Source: Novosphingobium pokkalii
GTDB taxonomy: Bacteria > Pseudomonadota > Alphaproteobacteria > Sphingomonadales > Sphingomonadaceae
DNA: 64,000 nucleotides
Direction: 5' to 3'
NCBI RefSeq assembly: GCF_014652855.1
Contig: NZ_BMZP01000003.1
Location: 290,849-354,848, forward strand
Under the pieces are notes generated by a model. That model made no database searches. It was given only the letters and a program-made list of their open reading frames with translations, and was not told the DNA's origin. Position numbers and translations under genes: made by a program. Positions 46,880 through 55,519 of this stretch are shown here, in pieces. Positions within the stretch are counted from its first letter, which is position 1. Each line of letters opens with the position of its first letter.

Positions 46880-47778
46880 GCCGCTGCCGAAAGAACCGGC
46901 GACGCGGGATGCTCGGCCAGGCGGGCCGCTTCCCGCGCGGCGACCTCGTCCATCCGGCCCCAGGCAAAATCGCGCAGCAGGCGCTCCAGCTTGGGCGCCA
47001 TGACCGACAGGTTGGTATAGTGGCGAAAGCGCGAGCGCCACGGCGCGCGATCCTGGCGCGGTTGATCCGGATCGATTTCCCACGGGTGAAAATAGAACGC
47101 CGCCGGGCGCCCGGCGGCATTGACCTGGCGGATCGCCCAGGCCGAAACGCCATAGGGCAGCAGGCGGAAAAAGCCGCCGCCCCCGGCCGCCATGCGCCGC
47201 CCCGCCAGTTCCGCCGTGGTCACCGGAATTTCCAGCAAGGCGCTGTGTTCCAGCGGGCGGAAGGCAAAGCGCGGCGCCTCGCGCCAGCCATAGTGATCGT
47301 GCACGATCGGCGCGACGGAACTGGAATAGGCATAGCCCGCCTGCGCCAGCACCTCGTGCGCCCAGGGATTGCGCGCGTCGATCGAAAAGCTGGGCGCGCG
47401 ATAGCCGGTCACCGCCTGGCCGCTGGCCTGCTCCAGCGCATCGCGCGCACGGGCAAGGTCGGCGGCAAAGGTGGCCGGGTCCAGCGTGAACACGCGCTGG
47501 TGGTCCCAGCCATGGCTCGCCACTTCATGCCCGGCATCGGCGATAGCGCGGATCAGCGCGGGATGGCGCTGCGCCACCCAACCCAGGGTAAAGAACGTGG
47601 CTTTCACCCCGGCGGCGTCGAACATCGCGAGGATGGCCTGCACGTTGCGCTCCACCCGCGAGGCCAGGCTGTCCCAATCGGCGCGGTCGATCACGTTCTC
47701 GAACGCGCCGACCTGGAACCATTCCTCCACATCGACGGAAAGGCCATTGATGACGGGAACAGGGTGTGGTGCGGGCAT
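46876..47778 (-). CDS. XrtA-associated polysaccharide deacetylase
   Basis: NodB-type (CE4) deacetylase of 300 residues. The catalytic Asp and metal-binding residues are in SVDVEEWFQ (about 14-22) and SHGWDHQRV (about 88-96), with TGYRAPSFSID downstream. It has no signal peptide. It probably removes acetyl groups from N-acetyl sugars of the exopolysaccharide. It overlaps the FemAB gene by 4 bp. Confidence 0.92.
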   Translation of the reverse strand: MPAPHPVPVINGLSVDVEEWFQVGAFENVIDRADWDSLASRVERNVQAILAMFDAAGVKATFFTLGWVAQRHPALIRAIADAGHEVASHGWDHQRVFTLDPATFAADLARARDALEQASGQAVTGYRAPSFSIDARNPWAHEVLAQAGYAYSSSVAPIVHDHYGWREAPRFAFRPLEHSALLEIPVTTAELAGRRMAAGGGGFFRLLPYGVSAWAIRQVNAAGRPAAFYFHPWEIDPDQPRQDRAPWRSRFRHYTNLSVMAPKLERLLRDFAWGRMDEVAAREAARLAEHPASPVLSAAA

Positions 47779-47791
47779 GGCGCTCTTTCGC

Positions 47792-49036
47792 TCAGGCCGC
47801 GCGCTTGGGGCGGTCGGTCTCGAACCACTCGATCAGCATGGTCAGAACATGGCGGATCGCCTGCTCCTGCTCGGCCAGGCGATGTTCCAGCACGCCGATG
47901 CGCGCGGCGGCATCGCTCAGCGCCGCTTCCAGCGCCTGCGTGCGGGCGGTGCCATCGGCCTGGGCGGCAGCCGCCTCGTCGCCATGGGCGGCGCGCATTT
48001 CCGCCACTTCGATCACCGCCTGCTGCAATTCGGCAATCTGCTCGTCGCGGCTGGCCATGGCCGCCTCGATCGCGGCCAGATCGAAATCATGGCGTGCGGG
48101 CGCCTCTGGCTTGGCATCGCCGTGGAACGCATCGGCAGTCAGGCCCAGCGCCTGCGACGACGTCGCTTCGACCGCGGGAGCAACCGGCGCGGGCGTTTCG
48201 GTAGCGGCAGCAGCCGGCGCCGCGCTGTCGGCGGCCATGTCGTCCAGCACGGCATGCAGCAGCCCGGCTTCGATCCGGCTGGCCTGTTCCAGCGCCCCGG
48301 CCAGCAGCACGCGGCTCAGGATCTGGTTGATCCGGCGCGGCACGCCGCCGCTGGCGCGGGCGAGATCGGCATAGAAGCGCGGCTCGAACGACGGGTTGCC
48401 GTTCCACCCCGCGCGCACCAGGCGATGCTCGACATAGGGGCCGACTTCCTCGGGCTCCATCGGCGCCAGGTGGTGCGTGGCGATCACCCGCTGGCGCAAC
48501 TGTTCCAACCGGGGCGAGCCTTGCAGCAGGGTGCGGAACTCGGGCTGGCCGAGCAGCAGGATCTGCAACAGCGGATGCGCGCCCAACTGGAAGTTGGAGA
48601 GCATGCGCAGTTCCTCCAGCGCTTCCACGCTCAGGTTCTGCGCTTCGTCCACCACCAGCAGGCAGCGCCGCCCGGCGCGCGCCTCGTCATGCAGGAACAT
48701 CTCGATCCGCGCCAGGGCGGCAGCTTTGTCGTGCCCGGCCACGTCCAGGCCAAAGGCGCGCGCAGCCATGTGCACCAGTTCCTGCCCATCCAGCTTGCTG
48801 GTCACGATCTGCGCCGCCGTCAGTTGCGCAGGGTCGATACTGGCCAACAGATGCGCGGCCAGCGTGGATTTGCCCGCGCCCACCTCGCCGGTGATCACGA
48901 TGAAGCCCTCGCTCTGCGCCAGGCCATAGCCGAGGTATGACAGCGCCTTCTTGTGGGTGGCGCTTTCAAAATAGAACTCGGGATCGGGCGTCAACTGGAA
49001 CGGACGGGCCGAAAGGCGGTAAAAATCATCGTACAT
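47792..49036 (-). CDS. XrtA-associated secretion-type ATPase (ExeA-like)
   Basis: A 414-residue AAA-type ATPase. Walker A is ITGEVGAGKSTLAAHLL (about 47-63) and Walker B is CLLVVDEAQNL; a sensor region APRRIN-like motif (SGGVPRRINQ) follows. The first 20 residues (MYDDFYRLSARPFQLTPDPE) are typical of the ExeA/PEP-CTERM ATPase family. The C-terminal 130 residues are Ala-rich with a likely coiled coil (about 320-395). Probably powers or gates export or assembly of polymer. Confidence 0.9.
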   Translation of the reverse strand: MYDDFYRLSARPFQLTPDPEFYFESATHKKALSYLGYGLAQSEGFIVITGEVGAGKSTLAAHLLASIDPAQLTAAQIVTSKLDGQELVHMAARAFGLDVAGHDKAAALARIEMFLHDEARAGRRCLLVVDEAQNLSVEALEELRMLSNFQLGAHPLLQILLLGQPEFRTLLQGSPRLEQLRQRVIATHHLAPMEPEEVGPYVEHRLVRAGWNGNPSFEPRFYADLARASGGVPRRINQILSRVLLAGALEQASRIEAGLLHAVLDDMAADSAAPAAAATETPAPVAPAVEATSSQALGLTADAFHGDAKPEAPARHDFDLAAIEAAMASRDEQIAELQQAVIEVAEMRAAHGDEAAAAQADGTARTQALEAALSDAAARIGVLEHRLAEQEQAIRHVLTMLIEWFETDRPKRAA

Positions 49037-49058
49037 CGGCGTTACGCCTCCTGAACCG

Positions 49059-50735
49059 TCATAGCGTGTAGCGCAGGCCGACCAGGCCTGTCGCTTCCAA
49101 TTGATCCGCAGCCAGATCGCGGCTCACGCCGTCAAGCCCAACCGACGCCGTTGCGGTGAGACGATCGGCCAGGCGGCGATAATAGGACGCATAGATGCCA
49201 TAGGAATTGGACGTGCCCAGCAGCGCCGTACCGCTGTCGTACCACGCATCATAGACCGCCACGCTGAAGCTGGCATCGCGGCCCAACTGGCCGGAAACGC
49301 CGCCGGTGACATACCAGCTCTGGTCCACCGTGCCGTTGGCCTGGGCCAGCACCGTGCCCGGCGCGGCGATGAAGCGGCGGCGGACATAGCCCGCACCCAC
49401 GCCCAGCCGCAGCCGGCCCATGGCAAAGCCATAGGTCGCATTGACCCCGCGCGCGCGGAACACCGAGGACGAGACCGACGACAGCGCGCCGTTCACGCAC
49501 GAACCGCCGGTCGCCCCGATGCCGCAGCCGGTGGCGCCGGTGGCAAAGTCGGTCGGCACCTGGCGCAGCGCGTTCGACAGGCTGGAGCCGAAACCGGAAA
49601 TCCCGTCATAGACCGAGACATTGAGCGAGCTGCGCGTGTTGGGCGCATAGGAAAAGCTGCCGAAATAGGTCGTGCTGTCATAGCGCCGACCGATGAAGGC
49701 AGACAGCGAGGTGCGCGGGCTGGGCCGCCACATCACGCCTGCGTCCCAGATCAGGCCGTCGCTGTCATAGGCGATGGTGCGCGGCTTGCTGGTGTCCGTA
49801 ACGTAACGTCCGTCGCTGCCGATCACCGGATTGCCATTGGCATCGCGCAGCGCATCGCGCGAGGAGACGCGGATATGCTCCCAGCCGACATCGCCCACCA
49901 GTTGCACCGTGCGGCTGACCGGCAGCGTCGCCTGAAGGCCGACGCGCTTGTCGTCGATGCGCTGGTCCAGATTGGAGATGTCTTCGCGGTCCCACCCCGC
50001 GCTGGCGACCAGCCCCACCGGCAGCACGGTGCCCGCCTTGGTTCCGGCCGAGACTTGCGCCGATTGCACCAGCGAATGGTTGAACAGGTCGATGCGCGGC
50101 TGGCCCGCCGCCGGCTGATAGGCGTTCTTCTGGGTCAGCTTGGTATAGCCGGCCAGATAGTTGGCATTGACCGCCACCTGCCCGGCATGCGTCGTCAGGC
50201 TCGGCCCGGCATAGAGCGAATAGACCTGGCTCACCGCATCGTTGACCGACAGCGGGTTGAGCGTGGCAGACCCATTGGCCTCCACCCGCGTGCGCGCGGC
50301 CAGCGCGCCGGCCTCGATGCTCAGCGTGCGCGGCACGAGTTGGTGCGACACACGCGCCAGGCCCGAAATCGTGTCGGCATCGCCGACCTGCCCCTTTTCC
50401 ACGAAGCGGCGTTCATAGCGCACCGCGACCTGGCCCTGGGTGCGCCGCCCGGCCAAGGTGGCATCCACCCCCGCCGCCAGCGTGGTATAGGTAACCACGT
50501 CGTTGCCCGGCGTGATCTGCGCCAGCAGGTTCTGCGTCACTTCCAGATAGGGGCGGATCGTGGTGCGCACGGCCGGGCCACTACCACTGCCAGACCGGCC
50601 ACTGCCACCGGCAGGCGTCGAGGGGCGATCGTCGCTGCCCACCTGGTAGGGCAGCACTTGCGCACAGGCCGTGGCTGCGGGAAGCAGGGCCGACCCGGCA
50701 AGGACACAGGCGATAATGGAACGCACCCGTTTCAT
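49059..50735 (-). CDS. XrtA-associated outer-membrane beta-barrel protein (TIGR03016-type)
   Basis: A 558-residue protein with a signal peptide (IIACVLAGSALLPAATACAQ) followed by alternating amphipathic strands ending in GLVGLRYTL, the usual barrel end with an aromatic and hydrophobic C-terminus. A Gly/Ser linker follows the signal. Position and architecture match the uncharacterised PEP-CTERM-associated outer-membrane family; a role as export pore is plausible. The ATG overlaps the autokinase stop by 4 bp. Confidence 0.88.
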   Translation of the reverse strand: MKRVRSIIACVLAGSALLPAATACAQVLPYQVGSDDRPSTPAGGSGRSGSGSGPAVRTTIRPYLEVTQNLLAQITPGNDVVTYTTLAAGVDATLAGRRTQGQVAVRYERRFVEKGQVGDADTISGLARVSHQLVPRTLSIEAGALAARTRVEANGSATLNPLSVNDAVSQVYSLYAGPSLTTHAGQVAVNANYLAGYTKLTQKNAYQPAAGQPRIDLFNHSLVQSAQVSAGTKAGTVLPVGLVASAGWDREDISNLDQRIDDKRVGLQATLPVSRTVQLVGDVGWEHIRVSSRDALRDANGNPVIGSDGRYVTDTSKPRTIAYDSDGLIWDAGVMWRPSPRTSLSAFIGRRYDSTTYFGSFSYAPNTRSSLNVSVYDGISGFGSSLSNALRQVPTDFATGATGCGIGATGGSCVNGALSSVSSSVFRARGVNATYGFAMGRLRLGVGAGYVRRRFIAAPGTVLAQANGTVDQSWYVTGGVSGQLGRDASFSVAVYDAWYDSGTALLGTSNSYGIYASYYRRLADRLTATASVGLDGVSRDLAADQLEATGLVGLRYTL

Positions 50736-51847
50736 TCCTTGTACCCATAATAGGTGCCGAAGCGCCGCCCGGTGGGCGAGAACCGCGTGCCGTTGAGCAG
50801 AAGCTTGATATCGGCGCAGCCCGAAAGGATGCCCACGGCATCGCGCAGCGCCGCTTCGCCGGTCACGTCGGCGCGCACCACCATCACCGCCTGCCCCACG
50901 TGCATTGCCAGTTCCGATGCGGGAGAGGCCGCCAGCGCGGGTGGGCTGTCGAAGATCACGATGCGGTTGGGCGCTTGCGCGGTCAGCCGGTCCAGGATCG
51001 CGCGGGTGCGGGCAGAGGCGAGATATTCGGTGTCCGAACCGGTCTGGTTGCCGGCCGGCAACACCGACAGGCCCGGAATGTCGGTGGGAATGATGCATTC
51101 CTCTACCATCACTTCCGGATCGGCCAGCGCGTCCATCAGCCCCGGCCCGCCCGGCAGGCCGAGCGTCGAAAGCACCGAAGGCTTGGCAAAGTCGGCATCG
51201 ACCAGCAGCACTTCGTTGTCCTTTTCCGCCGCGATCGACAGCGCCAGGTTCACCGCGCAAAAGGTCTTGCCTTCGCCGGGATGGGCCGAGCAGACCAGAA
51301 TGCGCTCGCCATGGCGCGCGGTGCGCCCGGCGCGCGAATCCGCCGCCGTCAGCAGAAGTTGCCGCTTCACGATGCGGAATTCCTCCAGCAGCGCGCTCAC
51401 CGGGCCTTCCGGCTCGATCAGGCATTGCTCGCGCAGCAGGCGGCGATCGATCGGCTGCGGCGCCTTGCGGAAGCGCTGGCGCGAGGGAATGCCGTCGAGC
51501 GGCGTGGCCGCTGCATCGACAGCACTGTTGTCTTCCACGCCATCGGCCGCAGGAATGAACACTTGCGCGCCCTCGGGCGCGAAAGACACCGGCACGACCG
51601 CCTCGGGCAGCGGTTCCGGCGCAGGATCGGGCTCCGGTGCCGGCGCGGGTACAGCCGCCGGCGGAGCAGCGACCGGTTTGGGCGGCAGCGGCGGCACCGC
51701 CGGGGTGCGCAGATGCTGGCGGAAATCGAACGTTCCCGCCGCCCGCTCGATCAGCGAGGGCGCCGTCTTGCGGACGGGCACGCGATCGGGCCCGTCCTGC
51801 GGCGTCTGCGGCGTATCGCCCTGGTCGCTCATGTCCTGCGCCTTCAT
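50732..51847 (-). CDS. XrtA-associated tyrosine autokinase (BY-kinase)
   Basis: Cytoplasmic bacterial tyrosine kinase that controls polymer length with the Wzz-like protein encoded upstream. A Pro/Ala-rich N-terminal third (about residues 1-130) precedes the kinase: Walker A in AHPGEGKTFCAVNLALS, Walker A' in LLVDADFAKPS and Walker B in RIVIFDSPPALA. The C-terminus ends GTYYGYKE, a small tyrosine cluster for autophosphorylation. I chose the ATG at 51847 (371 residues), which overlaps the previous stop as ATGA; 51832 is an alternative. Confidence 0.9.
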   Translation of the reverse strand: MKAQDMSDQGDTPQTPQDGPDRVPVRKTAPSLIERAAGTFDFRQHLRTPAVPPLPPKPVAAPPAAVPAPAPEPDPAPEPLPEAVVPVSFAPEGAQVFIPAADGVEDNSAVDAAATPLDGIPSRQRFRKAPQPIDRRLLREQCLIEPEGPVSALLEEFRIVKRQLLLTAADSRAGRTARHGERILVCSAHPGEGKTFCAVNLALSIAAEKDNEVLLVDADFAKPSVLSTLGLPGGPGLMDALADPEVMVEECIIPTDIPGLSVLPAGNQTGSDTEYLASARTRAILDRLTAQAPNRIVIFDSPPALAASPASELAMHVGQAVMVVRADVTGEAALRDAVGILSGCADIKLLLNGTRFSPTGRRFGTYYGYKE

Positions 51848-53361
51848 GCCACCATCCGCCGCTTCATGAATTCCACGGCCAGCAGCACCATCAATACCAG
51901 CACCAGGCCGGCCGTGGCACCACCGAACAACTTCAACTGCTTCCACTGCCGCGCCCGCGCCATGGCGGTCTGCGTCAGCGAGACCGAGCCGAGCACGATC
52001 ATGCCGGTCGCCCGCTCCAACTGGCCAGTGGTGGCATAGCTCGATCGCAACTGCGCCATGGCAAACGCAGCGCCGCACCCGGCTGCCAGCCCCACCACCA
52101 GCACCAGCATCAGCAGCAGCGGCCGATCGGGCGCCGAAGGGCCACGCGGCGTGCTGGGCGGATCGATCACGTCGAACTTGACCGAATTGTGCTCGCTTTC
52201 CACCTGGCCGCGCAGGCGCAACTGCTCGCGATCGCGCAGCAGCTTGTCGTACTGGTCTTTCAGCACGTCATAGTCGCGGTTGATCCGCGCGGCCTCGGCG
52301 GCCACTGCCGGTTCACTATATTGCTGGCCGGTAAGCTGGCCGATTTCCTGCTGCAACGAGGCCTTGCGCGATTGCAGCGAGACCAGGCTGGCCTCGCGAT
52401 CGGCCTTGATCGACTGGAGCGAGGCATAGGCCGGATTGGGCGTGCCGGCGTGGGCGCCTTCGGCCGCCGCCTGGCGTTGCAGGCTGGCGATCTGCGCCTT
52501 GGCGGCCAGCACGTCGGGGTGGCTGTCGGTCAGCCCGCGCGCCTTCATCGCGGCCAGATCGGCCTGGGCCTGGGCCAAAGCGCCGCGCGCGCCGCCCAGG
52601 GTGCCGGGAATGGTGATCGTCGGCGGTGTGCCCGAAAGCTGCCCATTGATCGAGGCCAGCGCGCTCTGCGCTGCCAGCAGATCGGATTCGACCCCGCGCA
52701 ACTCGCTGCGCGCGCCTTCCAGCTTGGCCGAGACCGAGCCGGTGCCCGGCATCAGCGCGGCGTTCTTGGCCTCGAACTCCTGCCGCTTCTGCTCGGCCGC
52801 TTCCAGATCCTTCTGCCGGTCGGCCAGTTGCTGGTCCATGAAGGCCAGGCTGTCGGTCATTTCGCCGCGCCCGCCGGCCAGGTTCTCCTCGCGGAAGATG
52901 TCGATCATCTTCTGCACCACGTCCTGCGCCAGCTTGGCGTTCTGCGCGTCGGTATAGGAACCCCGACCCGACGTGGCGCTGATTTCAAACAGGTTGTCCT
53001 GCTGGCTCACCACCTTGATCTGGGTGGCCAGGCCCGCGACGGCAGACTCCATCTGCTTGTCGTTGGTGACCTTGTCGCCCAGCCGCGTGGCGCGCACCAC
53101 CTTTTCCAGGTTGACCGTGCTGGTCAGCGTCTGCCGCACCCGCTCGATATCCTGCTTGGCATTGCCGCCGATGCCGATCTGGTCGGACAGCACGTCATCG
53201 ATCTGGATGAAGATCCGCGCCTTTGACTCATAGGAATTAGGCACCATCGCCACCACCAACCAGCCCAGCAGGCAGACCAGCCAGGCCACGCCCAGCGCCA
53301 GCCAGCGCCGGTGCCAGATGCCGTAGAGCGCAATGCGCACTTCATCGATCAGATTGCTCAT
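51844..53361 (-). CDS. XrtA-associated polysaccharide chain-length determinant (Wzz/GNVR)
   Basis: Inner-membrane polysaccharide co-polymerase of 505 residues. A first transmembrane helix (about 20-40) is followed by a periplasmic region with long coiled coils (about 165-400) and a second helix (about 420-440). The family segment FDVIDPPSTPRGPSAPDRP precedes that helix, and a third hydrophobic segment lies near the C-terminus. It lacks its own kinase domain; the kinase is the next gene. Confidence 0.92.
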   Translation of the reverse strand: MSNLIDEVRIALYGIWHRRWLALGVAWLVCLLGWLVVAMVPNSYESKARIFIQIDDVLSDQIGIGGNAKQDIERVRQTLTSTVNLEKVVRATRLGDKVTNDKQMESAVAGLATQIKVVSQQDNLFEISATSGRGSYTDAQNAKLAQDVVQKMIDIFREENLAGGRGEMTDSLAFMDQQLADRQKDLEAAEQKRQEFEAKNAALMPGTGSVSAKLEGARSELRGVESDLLAAQSALASINGQLSGTPPTITIPGTLGGARGALAQAQADLAAMKARGLTDSHPDVLAAKAQIASLQRQAAAEGAHAGTPNPAYASLQSIKADREASLVSLQSRKASLQQEIGQLTGQQYSEPAVAAEAARINRDYDVLKDQYDKLLRDREQLRLRGQVESEHNSVKFDVIDPPSTPRGPSAPDRPLLLMLVLVVGLAAGCGAAFAMAQLRSSYATTGQLERATGMIVLGSVSLTQTAMARARQWKQLKLFGGATAGLVLVLMVLLAVEFMKRRMVA

Positions 53362-53389
53362 GGCCAGAAGCGCCCCTGCCCCGCCATGG

Positions 53390-54067
53390 TCAGAACGCGC
53401 TTTCGGGAATGATGATCACGTCACCGGGCATCAGCATCACGTTGGCCTTGGTGTCCCCCTTGCGCAGCAGATCGCTGATCCGCACGGCATATTCGGTCTG
53501 CTTGCCGGTGGTCTTGTCAAACCGCACCAGCCGCGCGCGATTGCCCGCGGCATATTCGGAAAGACCGCCCACCGCGATCATCGCGTCGAGCAGCGTCATG
53601 TTGGCGCGATAGGGAATCGAGGCCGGCTTTTCCGTGGCGCCGACGATTCGCACCTGCTGGCTGAACGTGCCGGCAAACTTGTTGACGATCACCGAAACGA
53701 TCGGCTCCTGGATATATTGCGAAAGCTGGAGCTTGATGTCTTCGGCCAGCATCGAGGGCGTCTTGCCCACGGCCGGCATGTCGGTGATCAGCGGCGTGGT
53801 GATGCGCCCGTCGGGCCGCACCTGCACCGAGGCACCCAGTTCCGGGTTGCGCCACACGAAGATGGTCAGTTCGTCCAGCGGGCCGATCACGTATTCCTCG
53901 CCCGGCCCTTCCTGCAACGCGACGAACGAGGCCGGCGGCAATTGCGGCCCATGCGCCCCACCGGCGCAGCCGGTGAGCAGCAGCGACAGGCACGCCGTTC
54001 CCAGCCCCAGACGGGCGAGACGACCGCGCGGCGCGGCGTTCGGGGTGGGGCCGGAAAGAGACGGCAT
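53390..54067 (-). CDS. XrtA-associated exopolysaccharide export lipoprotein (Wza-like)
   Basis: Outer-membrane polysaccharide export protein of 225 residues. It has a lipobox, LLLTGC (Cys34), a Poly_export domain starting YVIGPLDELTIFVWRNPELG, and an SLBB-type segment VRIVGATEKPASIPYRANMTLLDAMIAVGGL. It is short compared with E. coli Wza and lacks the C-terminal helix that crosses the outer membrane, as usual for this subfamily. First gene of the tight minus-strand run. Confidence 0.92.
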   Translation of the reverse strand: MPSLSGPTPNAAPRGRLARLGLGTACLSLLLTGCAGGAHGPQLPPASFVALQEGPGEEYVIGPLDELTIFVWRNPELGASVQVRPDGRITTPLITDMPAVGKTPSMLAEDIKLQLSQYIQEPIVSVIVNKFAGTFSQQVRIVGATEKPASIPYRANMTLLDAMIAVGGLSEYAAGNRARLVRFDKTTGKQTEYAVRISDLLRKGDTKANVMLMPGDVIIIPESAF

Positions 54068-54116
54068 CGCGAACGGTTCCTTTGTCTGGCTCTTGCACCG
54101 GCCCCTCGTATTGTCC

Positions 54117-54130
54117 CTTATCGGGATAAG
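54117..54130. promoter_or_regulatory. Palindrome upstream of the export-protein gene
   Basis: CTTATC-GG-GATAAG lies 50 bp before the export-protein start codon, in the 195-bp gap that separates it from the decarboxylase gene. It could be an operator for the export run. Confidence 0.35.
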
Positions 54131-54262
54131 CGGAGCCTGCGACCTTCACCATCGGCTATCGACAAAAAGGGTGAAGATACGGTTAGTCTTGTTCTCCCCC
54201 GGCTCGTCCGACAAGCCGCTTGGCGCCCCGGTCCCAATTCGGGACGTGTGCCCGCCCAAACC

Positions 54263-55510
54263 TTAACCCGCGCTGGGCAGGCCGTTTTCCGCCAGGATTT
54301 CCACTGCCGGGCCATGGCCCAGGAACGCGGCCGGGCTGGCCGTGGCGCCATAGGCCCCGGCACAGCACACCGCCACCACGTCTCCCTCTGCCCCCTTGGG
54401 CAGGGCGGCGCGATCGGCCAGCCGGTCCAGCGGGGTGCACAGGCAGCCCACCACGCTGGCCACCTCATCAGCCGGGGCATCCATGCGATTGGCCAGCGCC
54501 AGCGGATAGTTGCGCCGCACCACGGTGCCGAAGTTGCCGCTCGCCGCCAACTGGTGGTGCAGCCCGCCATCGGTCACCAGGAACACTTCGCCCCGGCTCT
54601 CCTTGCGCTCCACCACGCGCGCAAGATAGACGCCTGCCTCCCCCACCAGATAGCGCCCGAGCTCCACGGTAAGCCGCGTGCCGTGGAGCGCCGGGCCATG
54701 CTCGGCCAGCCGCTGCGCCAGCGCCGCGCCCACTGCGTCCAAGTCCAGCGGCATGTCGCCGGGAAAATAGGGAATGCCAAAGCCGCCGCCCAGGTTGAGC
54801 GCGGGCAGCGGCACTTGCGCCTCGTGCGCCAGGCGCAGCGCCAGGTCGAGCGTGGCGGCCTGCGTGGCGATGACGGCCTGCGCATCCAGCGCCTGGCTGC
54901 CGGCAAAGATGTGAAACCCGCGCCACTCCGCCCCGCTCGCCACGATGCGGCGGGCGAGCGGCGGCACCTGTTCCGCATCCACGCCAAACGGCCGCGCCCC
55001 GCCGCCCATCTTCATGCCCGATCCGCGCAGATCGAAATCGGGATTGACCCGGACCGCCAGGGCCGGGCGGCGGCCGACCGCTTCGCCCAGCGCCAGGGCG
55101 CGCTCCACCTCGCGCGCGGATTCGCAATGCAGCGTCACCCCGGCGGCAATCGCCGCAGCGATTTCCGCGTCACGCTTGCCCGGCCCGGCAAAGCCGGCAC
55201 GCGCCGGATCGATGCCCTGCGCGGTGATCAGCGCCAGTTCCCCGGCCGAGGCGATGTCGAACCCGTCGACCAGCCCGGCCAACAGCGCCAGCAGCGGGCC
55301 GAACGGATTGGCCTTGACCGCATAATGCAGCCGCATCGCCGGCGGCAGCGCCGCGCGCAACTGCGCCACGCGGGCGCGCACCACGGCGGCGTCATAGACG
55401 AACAGCGGGGTGCCATGCTCCTGCGCCCAGGCTCGGGCCGGCCGCCCGGCAATCAGTAGGTCGGCGCCCTGCGCGGGAAAATGCGGCGGGATCGGGCCAA
55501 GCGGTTTCAT
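54263..55510 (-). CDS. XrtA-associated PLP-dependent decarboxylase
   Basis: Fold-type III decarboxylase of 415 residues, related to diaminopimelate and ornithine decarboxylases. The PLP lysine is in HYAVKANPFGPLL (about 62-74). The phosphate-binding region LNLGGGFGIPYF and the C-terminal VVGCLCTPLDRL and AGAYGAT are as in the exosortase-A-associated subfamily. With the acyl-CoA ligase and the acyl carrier protein encoded nearby it may build an amino-acyl decoration of the polysaccharide; this is inference. Confidence 0.92.
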   Translation of the reverse strand: MKPLGPIPPHFPAQGADLLIAGRPARAWAQEHGTPLFVYDAAVVRARVAQLRAALPPAMRLHYAVKANPFGPLLALLAGLVDGFDIASAGELALITAQGIDPARAGFAGPGKRDAEIAAAIAAGVTLHCESAREVERALALGEAVGRRPALAVRVNPDFDLRGSGMKMGGGARPFGVDAEQVPPLARRIVASGAEWRGFHIFAGSQALDAQAVIATQAATLDLALRLAHEAQVPLPALNLGGGFGIPYFPGDMPLDLDAVGAALAQRLAEHGPALHGTRLTVELGRYLVGEAGVYLARVVERKESRGEVFLVTDGGLHHQLAASGNFGTVVRRNYPLALANRMDAPADEVASVVGCLCTPLDRLADRAALPKGAEGDVVAVCCAGAYGATASPAAFLGHGPAVEILAENGLPSAG

Positions 55511-55519
55511 GCCTGCCCC